Shown piece by piece: positions 1 through 6,395 of a stretch of 6,456 bases of DNA (position 1 is its first letter; every line of letters begins with the position of its first letter). The notes under the pieces are model-generated. The model saw only the letters and a list, made by a program, of their open reading frames with translations. It was not told where the DNA came from and ran no database searches. The stretch is from a bacterium (lineage in GTDB: Bacteria; Bacteroidota; Ignavibacteria; Kapaibacteriales; UBA961): assembly GCA_022844575.1 (NCBI GenBank), contig JALHLL010000200.1:1-6456 (forward strand), in the 5' to 3' direction. The translations under genes and the position numbers were made by a program.

Positions 1-421
1 ATACACCCATAAGCAGTTCGCATTTACCTTTGCCCTTATGGATAAAAATCATCTCATCGGCATCGGCATTCTTAAAAAAATAGTCATTCATCGAATTGCT
101 CGGAGCGGCTAAACCGATATGCAAATCATTATTTACAAATAATGTTTTACGGCTTTCGATATAATCCTTGTTCGGCTCTATGGAAAAGCCCTGAAAACTT
201 AATGCCTTCATATTATTGTGCATTGTTATATCCGGTCGAATCGAATACGGTTCGCCATAGCCGATAACTCTTGTAGGCGGTGAACAATGATACAGTAAGG
301 ATGAAACACCGGAAAAGCCCTCCGTACCGAATAACTCTTCATGATATAACTCGCCGCTTTCACGACGATACACCGTATGTCTTTTTAGGGGAATCTTTCC
401 CGCTTTTCGATAAACAGGCAT
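1..421 (-). CDS. hmgA: Homogentisate 1,2-dioxygenase, N-terminal part (cut by window edge)
   Basis: Reading the minus strand from the ATG at 421-419 gives 140 uninterrupted codons that leave the window at base 1. The protein begins MPVYRKAGKIPLKRHTVYRR and continues with EELFGTEGFSG, SLLYHCSPPT, NNDLHIGLAAP and DYFFKNADADEMIFIHKGKG, the conserved N-terminal blocks of homogentisate 1,2-dioxygenase. The family opens the ring of homogentisate with O2 to give maleylacetoacetate, in the cytoplasmic catabolism of tyrosine and phenylalanine. It is an Fe(II) cupin enzyme whose iron ligands lie in the C-terminal half, outside this window, so activity cannot be judged. The start is fixed by a perfect AGGAGG seven bases upstream. 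The gene is divergent from dciA. Whether other tyrosine-degradation genes follow cannot be seen. Identification is by recalled family motifs, not by a search. Confidence 0.9.
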   Translation of the reverse strand, partial: MPVYRKAGKIPLKRHTVYRRESGELYHEELFGTEGFSGVSSLLYHCSPPTRVIGYGEPYSIRPDITMHNNMKALSFQGFSIEPNKDYIESRKTLFVNNDLHIGLAAPSNSMNDYFFKNADADEMIFIHKGKGKCELLMGV

Positions 422-428
422 ATACGAA

Positions 429-434
429 CCTCCT
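429..434 (-). promoter_or_regulatory. Strong Shine-Dalgarno sequence of hmgA
   Basis: On the minus strand this reads AGGAGG, seven bases before the ATG at 421. It decides the start of hmgA. It stands out because the dciA start in this window lacks such a site and the other starts have only weak ones, and Bacteroidota genes often do without one. Confidence 0.75.
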
Positions 435-462
435 TTATGGATATAAAGTGAAAAAGGATATA

Positions 463-470
463 CAAAGATA
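463..470 (-). promoter_or_regulatory. Possible Bacteroidota-type -7 box for hmgA
   Basis: The minus strand reads TATCTTTG, an exact match to the TAnnTTTG consensus of the Bacteroidota primary sigma factor. It lies about 42 bases upstream of the hmgA start, which would give a short leader carrying the AGGAGG. No good -33 TTTG element is seen at the usual distance, so the call rests on one 8-base match. Confidence 0.35.
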
Positions 471-530
471 AGAATAAAACCATATTTAAGAGTCTTTTGT
501 ATGAAATTCGCATTATCATATCTCCGAAAG

Positions 531-559
531 TTGAAAAACACCTATTTTGCCTTTATAAA
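531..559 (+). promoter_or_regulatory. Possible sigma-70-like promoter of dciA and the binding-protein gene
   Basis: TTGAAA (531-536) and TATAAA (554-559) are separated by 17 bases; each matches the general -35/-10 consensus at five of six positions. Transcription would start near 566, leaving a leader of about 35 bases before the ATG at 601. The region is AT-rich, so chance matches are possible, and a Bacteroidota-like host may prefer TAnnTTTG, which is not seen on this strand here. Confidence 0.35.
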
Positions 560-600
560 ATATCAGCGAGTGCGGTATTAACTTATAGTATATCATTCAG

Positions 601-888
601 ATGAACGGCAAAGTACACACAATTGGTGAGTTACTTCATAAATACCTCCGTGAAAGCGGATTAGAGCATAAGCTATTGGAGGCATCGGTTCCTACCTATT
701 GGGAAGAAGCCGTCGGTAACCATATTGTAAGCCAATCAAAATGCAAACGTTTTGAGGATGGTCGTTTATTTATTGAGGTGGAAGCTGCCGTTTGGCGACA
801 GGAGTTATTACTTCGCAGAGAAGATATTAGAAACAAAATCAACACTCGTGCCGGTAAAGAAATAGTAAAAGAAATAATTATTAGATAA
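601..888 (+). CDS. dciA: DUF721/DciA family protein (replicative helicase loading)
   Basis: A 95-residue protein spanning the whole DUF721 domain. It starts with HTIGELLHKYLRESGLEHKL, followed by the characteristic VPTYWEEAVGNHIVSQSKC segment (about residues 30-48). A short beta-strand region, GRLFIEVEAAVWRQELLL (about 54-71), leads to the terminal helix, REDIRNKINTRAGKEIVKEI. The length is typical of the short Bacteroidota form. DciA is the widespread, probably ancestral, protein that helps load the DnaB replicative helicase in bacteria lacking DnaC or DnaI; it acts in the cytoplasm at the replication origin. The ATG has no clear Shine-Dalgarno sequence. The gene is probably co-transcribed with the lipoprotein gene 13 bases downstream, although the two functions are unrelated. 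Family membership is secure; the DciA role is inferred from the family. Confidence 0.85.
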   Translation: MNGKVHTIGELLHKYLRESGLEHKLLEASVPTYWEEAVGNHIVSQSKCKRFEDGRLFIEVEAAVWRQELLLRREDIRNKINTRAGKEIVKEIIIR

Positions 889-901
889 GGACTTACACTC
901 T

Positions 902-2644
902 ATGTACAGATTACAACACTTTGTACTGTGCTCCATTGCTACAGCGATTACATGCTTTTTATGCGGTTGCCCCGAAAACAAAAATGCGGAGGAAACGGTA
1001 TCACGTGAAGCTAAGGGTGGAAAACAATACGGGGGTGTTTTTCGGGTAAATGAAGTAGGCGAAATGAGAGGGCTTGACCCCACAGGCATCAATGATGTAA
1101 CAAGTCATCATATTGCCCATCAGCTTTATGAAAACTTACTTGACTTGGATGAAAACCTACATCTGACACCCACCTTGGCTGAACGTTGGGAAATTTCTAC
1201 CGATGGACTTGCCTATACCTATCATCTCCGCAAAGGGGTTTTCTTTCATGATAATGACTGTTTCCCGAATGGTAAAGGTCGTGAAATGAAAGCATCGGAT
1301 GTAAAGTTTACCTATGATAGGATTTGTGATGGACGAGCTAAACCTCGCGGTGCCGAATACTTTAAGGGAAAAGTTATAGGAGCGGAAGAGTACTTCGATG
1401 CAACGCAAAAAGTTATTGGCGGCGGAGAACCCTCCGTAAAAGGCGTACACGGATTTGAAATTGTTGATGATTATACATTCCGTATCAACCTTATCAAACC
1501 CTTCGGTCCCTTTGAGTATTATGTTGCTTTAGGAATGACCTATATTTATCCGCCGGAAGCGGTGAGCAAATACGGAGAAGATTTTTTCCAGCACCCCGTC
1601 GGTACAGGTCCCTTTTATTTTGTTTCGTGGACACCTGATCGCGAATGTACTTTACAAAAATGGGATAAATATTGGGGCAAGGATGAACATAATAATACCC
1701 TCCCCTTTTTAGATAAAATTGTTTTTTCATTCATGAAAGATGAAAAATCGCAATTATTGGAATTTAAGCAGGGAAATTTGGATGAATGTTATCGCATACC
1801 CGCCGAGTTTTTCACCGAAATTGTGGATGAACGTAAAAAGACAAAAGGCGATTATTCCAAATTTACATTATATGCCGTACCTGCGCTTTCCACCCAATTT
1901 TACGGAATGCTCAATACAAGCAAGGAGTTTAACGATGCGCGTGTTCGTAAAGCATTTTCCATGGCTATTGACCGTGAACGAATTATAAAATTCGTATTAA
2001 AAGGGCAGGCAGCAGGAGCAGGGTATCACGGAATTGTTCCGCCCGCAATGCCGGGCTATGGTGAGGTAACACCCGGTTATAAATTTAATCCGCAAGAAGC
2101 ACAAAAACTTATGGCAGAAGCAGGATTTCCGAATGGAAAGAATTTACCGACCATAACATTGCAATTAAATAATGGCGGCGGAAGAAATTTGCAAGTTGCC
2201 GAAGCAATACAATCGCAATTACAAGAAAACCTTGGCGTTACGATTCAATTAAAGCAAGTGGAATTTGCCAAACATTTGGATGAAGTGGATGCAGGACGTG
2301 CTTCATTTTTCCGTCTCGGATGGGTTGCCGATTATCCTGACCCCGAAAATTTCCTCAATTTATTATATGGCAAATTAGTACCGAAAGACGGCGGAATAAG
2401 CCCCATCAATACGGTACGTTTTCAGAATGAAGCATTCGATAATTTATTTGAAAAAGCACTCTATACCACCGACCGCGATGAACGTTTGGCACTCTATAAA
2501 CAAGCGGAAAAAATTGCTATGGAATATGCACCGATGATGATAATTTTTCATGATGAAGATTATCGTTTGGTACAACCGAATGTAAAGGATTACAGAAATA
2601 ATTCGATGGATAGAAGAGTATATAAATGGATTTGGAAGAAGTAA
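902..2644 (+). CDS. ABC transporter substrate-binding lipoprotein, family 5 (oligopeptide/dipeptide type)
   Basis: A 580-residue extracytoplasmic solute-binding protein. Residues 1-22 form a hydrophobic signal, and LCGC with Cys23 is a lipobox, so the mature protein should be lipid-anchored. The folded domain begins near Gly44. Family 5 hallmarks are AERWEISTDGLAYTYHLRKG (93-112), HPVGTGPFYF (231-240), VRKAFSMAIDRERI (348-361) and GWVADYPDPENF (473-484). The length and both lobes look complete, and the reading frame is intact to WIWKK-stop. Such proteins capture peptides, and sometimes nickel, heme or sugars, and deliver them to an inner-membrane ABC permease; the substrate cannot be read from sequence alone. 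The start has AAGGA (887-891) overlapping the dciA stop codon. No permease or ATPase gene follows within the window. The last 17 bases, stop codon included, recur at 5962-5978 beyond the restriction-modification genes, marking this 3' end as a probable insertion point. Confidence 0.93.
   Translation: MYRLQHFVLCSIATAITCFLCGCPENKNAEETVSREAKGGKQYGGVFRVNEVGEMRGLDPTGINDVTSHHIAHQLYENLLDLDENLHLTPTLAERWEISTDGLAYTYHLRKGVFFHDNDCFPNGKGREMKASDVKFTYDRICDGRAKPRGAEYFKGKVIGAEEYFDATQKVIGGGEPSVKGVHGFEIVDDYTFRINLIKPFGPFEYYVALGMTYIYPPEAVSKYGEDFFQHPVGTGPFYFVSWTPDRECTLQKWDKYWGKDEHNNTLPFLDKIVFSFMKDEKSQLLEFKQGNLDECYRIPAEFFTEIVDERKKTKGDYSKFTLYAVPALSTQFYGMLNTSKEFNDARVRKAFSMAIDRERIIKFVLKGQAAGAGYHGIVPPAMPGYGEVTPGYKFNPQEAQKLMAEAGFPNGKNLPTITLQLNNGGGRNLQVAEAIQSQLQENLGVTIQLKQVEFAKHLDEVDAGRASFFRLGWVADYPDPENFLNLLYGKLVPKDGGISPINTVRFQNEAFDNLFEKALYTTDRDERLALYKQAEKIAMEYAPMMIIFHDEDYRLVQPNVKDYRNNSMDRRVYKWIWKK
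2628..2644 (+). repeat. Left copy of an exact 17-base direct repeat
   Basis: GGATTTGGAAGAAGTAA forms the last codons and stop of the solute-binding protein gene. The same 17 bases occur at 5962-5978 in the same orientation; the flanking bases differ immediately on both sides. Its position at a gene's 3' end resembles attachment sites or target duplications left by integrating DNA, in which the host gene remains intact. Confidence 0.85.
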
Positions 2645-3007
2645 AAAACACAAAAAAATATCATTACCGTAGTATTTGAAGCGGAACAACAAAAACTCTA
2701 AAGAATTGCAACGCAATGGTTGGCAATATTGAATAATTGTAAAAAAACACACCGAAAGTAATTGAGGGTGGGGAGTACTATACAAAGTATGGGGTTGGTA
2801 AAAATGAGAGTTGACAAAACAATTGGGCAGTGTTCCTCAAAGCAGCACTTAGTTCTAAATTAATCTGAAAATTTCCAAAATCTCACACTGCGACAATCAA
2901 CTCGCTTTAGGTATAATGCTACAAGCGACGATAAAGACATTAGGACATCTACAGAACCAATTAAAAAAGTTTAACTTTGTAGTGTAGAATTTCACTGTTA
3001 AAAGAAG
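2645..3007. other. Gene-free interval between the binding-protein gene and the restriction gene
   Basis: No open frame of useful length is present on either strand that does not look like chance. Visible structure includes ATTGC-AAC-GCAAT (2705-2717), a short perfect hairpin not followed by a T run and therefore not a convincing terminator. There is a G-rich stretch (2766-2798) with runs GGG, GGGG, GGGG and GG around an ATAC-AAA-GTAT hairpin. GTTCCTCAA (2832-2840) recurs inverted at 5770-5778, just after the methyltransferase. The right end carries the probable promoter of the restriction-modification operon. If the repeat-flanked segment was inserted, this is its left arm. Confidence 0.6.
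2972..2979 (+). promoter_or_regulatory. Likely -7 promoter box of the restriction-modification operon
   Basis: TAACTTTG matches the Bacteroidota TAnnTTTG element exactly and lies 28 bases before the endonuclease ATG, giving a leader of about 20 bases. No clear TTTG -33 element is seen upstream. AGTG (2981-2984) and CACT (2993-2996) form a small inverted repeat around the expected start of transcription and could be a weak operator, but arms of four bases are common by chance. Confidence 0.4.
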
Positions 3008-4108
3008 ATGAGTTATTACGAGAGAATTAGAGAACTAACAAAAAGTGTTCCTGTTGAATTGGTGGACTTTCAACAACCAAGAGACCACGCAAGAACACCG
3101 ACACAAGCATCTTCCAACTTTATTACGAATAAAGAACAGGGCGATTGGGCAGAAGACCTTGTTACAAGAGCAATTAACGAAAAGTCTAAAAATTTCGTAG
3201 CCGTAAAGTATGGTAAATCGGACGATGTAGTTGCTGGGGAAGATGGATTTGATACCTTTTATCAAGACTTTCAAACCGAACTTGATACAATAGGTAAACG
3301 ACCTGACTTGCTTATTTTCTACAAATCAGATTTTGACAGAAATTTGGGTTTTGACATTAGCCAAATTCCTCACAATCGAATCTTAGATTATGTAAAAAAA
3401 GCAGTAGCCGGTATTGAAGTAAGGTCAAGTGCATTTCTGATTGACAGGTACGAAGAAGCAATGCAAGTAAGAACCGAAAAGTTTACACAAATTGCATTAC
3501 AGACGAAAGACAAAATTCTTGCCGAATTTTTAGACGTTTTGGAGCATCCTTCAAGGCAGAGTTACATAGATTTATTAAATGGTATTACAGAAAAAACACT
3601 AAATGTTACGGATTTCAGAACACCGAGTTGGAGTTCGTCAGAAAGATTAATTCAAGCAAAAGAACTTTTTAGTCGGCTAAAAACAGCCATAAAGGAAATT
3701 CAAAAACGAGATTATCTTTCAATTACACCGAAAGTTGAAGATATAAAAGTAGTTTACAAATGGATTGAAACATTTAATATTCCTCACTTCTATTTTCAAG
3801 TCTTCTTCGATAAAGTTTATGGAATTTCATTTGAGCAAATTCTTAAAATTATTTCCGACCCTGATAATGATGGTGTAATATTTTCGGTAGAAAGAGATAC
3901 AAAAAACCAAAATAAAACAACAATAAAAATCAACTCAAAATCAGGCATTCCAATTGCTTCAAAAGTTGATGAACCTTTACACGAAAGTGTCAGAAAAGAA
4001 ATGGACAGGGGAAGATTGTTGTTTTATGTCACCTTCAGAGGCGGAACAGCATACCTTGACATTGACAAATTGAGTACTATTTTAGAAATCAAAAACGCTG
4101 ATTTCTAA
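3008..4108 (+). CDS. accIR: Type II restriction endonuclease, AccI family (predicted site GTMKAC)
   Basis: A 366-residue protein recognised as the AccI endonuclease family by its N-terminal block PTQASSNFITNKEQGDWAED (31-50), VAVKYGKSDDVVAGEDGFD (64-82), GKRPDLLIF (96-104), KKAVAGIEVRSSAFL (130-144) and FYFQVFFDKVYGISFEQIL (261-279). The length is close to that recalled for AccI. The family cuts double-stranded DNA at GT^MKAC, defending the cell against unmethylated incoming DNA. The likely PD-(D/E)xK-type centre is Asp100 with Glu137-x-Arg139, Arg standing where Lys is usual. The start has only a weak purine-rich AAAAGAAG upstream. The stop overlaps the methyltransferase start in TAATG, so translation is probably coupled. 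The protein looks complete, with no frameshift. Exact specificity is inferred from family resemblance and could differ. Confidence 0.88.
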   Translation: MSYYERIRELTKSVPVELVDFQQPRDHARTPTQASSNFITNKEQGDWAEDLVTRAINEKSKNFVAVKYGKSDDVVAGEDGFDTFYQDFQTELDTIGKRPDLLIFYKSDFDRNLGFDISQIPHNRILDYVKKAVAGIEVRSSAFLIDRYEEAMQVRTEKFTQIALQTKDKILAEFLDVLEHPSRQSYIDLLNGITEKTLNVTDFRTPSWSSSERLIQAKELFSRLKTAIKEIQKRDYLSITPKVEDIKVVYKWIETFNIPHFYFQVFFDKVYGISFEQILKIISDPDNDGVIFSVERDTKNQNKTTIKINSKSGIPIASKVDEPLHESVRKEMDRGRLLFYVTFRGGTAYLDIDKLSTILEIKNADF

Positions 4109-5769
4109 TGATATCCACAAAGGAATATATTACCAATAATTCCATTGAAAATGATTATTCAAAATCAATTTCAATGGAGCATCGTAAAAAATTTGCACAA
4201 TTTTTTACACCTTTTTCGATTGCTAGTTTAATGGCTAAATGGATTTTAGGCAACAACAATCTTAAAACCGTTCTTGAGCCAGCTTTTGGACTTGGTATAT
4301 TTTCAAGAGCCATATTGAGTCTCAAAGAAGATTTATACATTAAGGGTTTTGAAGTTGATGCGACAATTTATGAGAAAGCAAAACAGAATTTCGAAGGTAA
4401 CGAGGATATAAATATTCACTTGCAAGATTACATGTACAATGATTGGGATAATAAATATGATGGAATTATTTGCAATCCACCTTACTTTAAGTTTCACGAT
4501 TATGACAACAAAAACATTATAAAAGAAATTGAAACTAATCTAAAGTGCAAGTTGAATGGCTTTACTAATCTTTACACATTGTTTTTATTAAAATCAATTC
4601 ATCAATTAAGTCCAAACGGTCGTTGCGCTTATATTGTTCCATCGGAATTTCTGAATTCAGATTATGGGAAATTAGTGAAAACTTACTTGATAAAGAATAA
4701 AGCATTGAGACATATAATTGTAATTAACTTTGAAGAAAATGTTTTCGACGACGCATTAACAACTGCCTCAATTATACTGTGTGCAAACGACAGTTCTACC
4801 GACCGAGTTCAGTTTAGCAATATTCATTCCTTACAAGAGTTAAGTAAAATTGAGAACATTATTACAGATTATCCAAATTTTACAGATACAGAACAAACCT
4901 ATAGACTATCAGAGCTAAATCCGGCTGTTAAATGGAAATCCTACTATCAAAAACAAAATAGCATTAGATTTAAAGACCTTGTCCCTTTTTCCACTTACGC
5001 AAAAGTAGTTCGTGGAATAGCGACAGGTTCAAATGTATATTTCACTTTCAATATATCAAAAGCAAAAGAGTTCTCTATTGGAGAACAACACCTTTTGCCT
5101 TGTATCTGTAGTGCAAAAGATGCAAATAGAACTTTTTTTACCACGCAAGATTTTGAAGATTTAAGAAGGAGTGATGAGACCATTTTCCTTTTTAATGCTC
5201 AAAATTCAACAGAACAAAGTATAAAAAATTACATACAAAAGGGTGTAGATGAAGGAATAAATAAACGCTTTCTTACTGCAAGCAGAACACCTTGGTACTC
5301 TTTAGAAAAAAGGAAACCTGCACCAATTTGGGTTTCAGTTTTTAATCGGACTGGCTTACGGTTTATTAGAAATGAAGCTAACATTTCAAATTTGACATCC
5401 TATCATTGTATCTATCCAAGACAGACAAACTTGCTTTCGGAGATAGATATAGATTTACTTTTCGCATATTTATTGACAGATACTGCAAAACAAATTTTTG
5501 ATGACAACAGCCGACAATACGGTAACGGACTACAAAAGTTTGAACCTAATGACATCAATAAAGGAATGATGCTTGATATTGGATTACTTGACAAACGGGC
5601 TGTGAAGAGGATTTTAGACCTTTACAAAGAGTATAAGAATCTAATCCTTGACAATAAAAACGGAGACGAAATAATTGACATAATCGACAAAATATTGATC
5701 GATAAATACGGCACCGAAGAACATTACAACTACCATAAAACAGCAAAGCCCTTAAACACTTATATATAA
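4108..5769 (+). CDS. accIM: Type II DNA adenine-N6 methyltransferase, AccI-type partner
   Basis: A 553-residue SAM-dependent methyltransferase. Motif order is that of the gamma class: motif X QFFTP (31-35), motif I VLEPAFGLGIFSRA (55-68) for SAM binding, the acidic residue of motif II in FEVDA (81-85), motif III around Asp107, and the catalytic NPPY of motif IV at 123-126. NPPY marks an enzyme that methylates an exocyclic amine, here most probably adenine N6. The C-terminal half (from about 285) contains RGIATGSNVYF (302-312) and is the presumed target-recognition domain. Residues beyond about 490 look helical. Methylation of the site recognised by the adjacent endonuclease protects the host genome. 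Its ATG shares one base with the endonuclease stop (TAATG), so the two are one operon with the restriction gene first. The frame is complete. The AccI-like specificity is taken from the partner gene, not from this sequence alone. Confidence 0.93.
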   Translation: MISTKEYITNNSIENDYSKSISMEHRKKFAQFFTPFSIASLMAKWILGNNNLKTVLEPAFGLGIFSRAILSLKEDLYIKGFEVDATIYEKAKQNFEGNEDINIHLQDYMYNDWDNKYDGIICNPPYFKFHDYDNKNIIKEIETNLKCKLNGFTNLYTLFLLKSIHQLSPNGRCAYIVPSEFLNSDYGKLVKTYLIKNKALRHIIVINFEENVFDDALTTASIILCANDSSTDRVQFSNIHSLQELSKIENIITDYPNFTDTEQTYRLSELNPAVKWKSYYQKQNSIRFKDLVPFSTYAKVVRGIATGSNVYFTFNISKAKEFSIGEQHLLPCICSAKDANRTFFTTQDFEDLRRSDETIFLFNAQNSTEQSIKNYIQKGVDEGINKRFLTASRTPWYSLEKRKPAPIWVSVFNRTGLRFIRNEANISNLTSYHCIYPRQTNLLSEIDIDLLFAYLLTDTAKQIFDDNSRQYGNGLQKFEPNDINKGMMLDIGLLDKRAVKRILDLYKEYKNLILDNKNGDEIIDIIDKILIDKYGTEEHYNYHKTAKPLNTYI

Positions 5770-5961
5770 TTGAGGAACCGTACATATATCATACATTTGC
5801 TTAGAACAACATTTTCATGTTTCTAAATCCACTTTGTCACCTAAAACCATTGTAAAGCCAAAATCAAACGTGTAAAACAGATTCCCAATCAATAGTAACA
5901 GAAAAGTAACTACGGAGTTTTCACCTTTTAATAATATAGTAAAGCTATGTTTGTTGGGTAA

Positions 5962-5978
5962 GGATTTGGAAGAAGTAA
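5962..5978 (+). repeat. Right copy of the 17-base direct repeat
   Basis: GGATTTGGAAGAAGTAA, identical to the end of the solute-binding protein gene (2628-2644). Here it lies in non-coding DNA 193 bases after the methyltransferase. Bases upstream show no further resemblance to the binding-protein gene, so this is not the tail of a second gene copy. Start-to-start distance between copies is 3334 bases. Confidence 0.85.
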
Positions 5979-6110
5979 GTTTCAAAGAAAATAATTCACA
6001 CAAATAGTCTTTCAACTTCATTAATAAAGACATTCATGAACGGAAACGGATGTGGTTATTATTAGCCACGAAGTGAGGATGTTGTCAAAATGCCCAAAAA
6101 CAGCCCTTTT

Positions 6111-6138
6111 TTCACTTTTTTTAAGAAAAAAACTTGAA
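6111..6138. terminator. A/T hairpin, possible weak bidirectional terminator
   Basis: TTCA and seven T residues (6116-6122) pair with seven A residues (6126-6132) and TGAA, with loop AAG and a small internal bulge. The stem has almost no G-C pairs, so it would be weak. It lies about 130 bases after the right repeat. If the restriction-modification segment is an insertion, this may once have stood shortly downstream of the binding-protein gene. Confidence 0.2.
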
Positions 6139-6364
6139 AAATGTAGTATTTCTGTAGTAATGGATGAGGGAAACTTTGTTGTAAATTGCATATGAACAAA
6201 AGAGCGAGGTAATAAAAGCAAAGAGACAAAAAAAAGCGGAATAAGGTTCTACATATTTTTAAGCGCATCATACTGAATACTTAGAAAAAACTTGGCGGTT
6301 TACATCGAGATATTTTAGTGCGATATGCGCCCCGGCTGGGCTACGGATTATACATAAGTTTACA

Positions 6365-6395
6365 AGGAAGATATTTCCTATCGGTTAATTTAACC
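6365..6395. repeat. Two adjacent short inverted repeats
   Basis: AGGAA-GATAT-TTCCT (6365-6379) is followed after three bases by GGTTAA-T-TTAACC (6383-6395). Adjacent palindromes of this size can be operators, but no gene start lies close downstream inside the window. Confidence 0.25.

Larger units (their letters stand above)
2645..5978 (+). mobile_element. Putative inserted restriction-modification island flanked by 17-base direct repeats
   Basis: The segment between the repeat at 2628-2644 and the end of the repeat at 5962-5978 holds only the AccI-like restriction and methyltransferase genes plus non-coding arms. Hand-counted 60-base samples give about 27-32% G+C inside the two genes against about 40-48% in the neighbouring binding-protein gene. 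Restriction-modification pairs are well known to move between genomes, including by insertion with duplication of target sequence. No integrase, transposase or tRNA gene is visible, so the mechanism is unknown; loss of a former integrase or action in trans is possible. The insertion left the upstream gene complete. That it is an insertion is inference; the repeat and the composition shift are directly seen. Confidence 0.45.

Noticed and set aside
280..471. 63-codon plus-strand open frame
   Set aside because: It lies mostly opposite the clear hmgA coding frame and has no family motifs; the minus-strand frame has a perfect Shine-Dalgarno sequence and recognisable protein.
2705..2717. Hairpin ATTGC-AAC-GCAAT as terminator of the binding-protein gene
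   Set aside because: The stem is only five base pairs and no T run follows.
2789..2863. 24-codon plus-strand frame starting MGLVKMRVDKT, a possible leader peptide
   Set aside because: The nearest purine-rich site is about 13 bases from the ATG, there is no regulatory codon run, and the length is expected by chance.
5815..6033. 72-codon minus-strand frame with a hydrophobic middle (VVTFLLLLIGNLFY)
   Set aside because: No ribosome-binding site precedes it, its frame contains the 17-base repeat, no family is recognised, and T-rich DNA readily gives hydrophobic frames.
2931..6034. 11-base direct repeat ATAAAGACATT at 2931-2941 and 6024-6034
   Set aside because: AT-rich 11-mers shared by two non-coding tracts of this size are plausible by chance, and the positions do not coincide with the 17-base repeat edges.
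6021..6271. Two overlapping minus-strand frames of 66 and 69 codons
   Set aside because: Both run through homopolymeric A/T tracts and give F/L/K-rich low-complexity peptides typical of translated non-coding AT-rich DNA.
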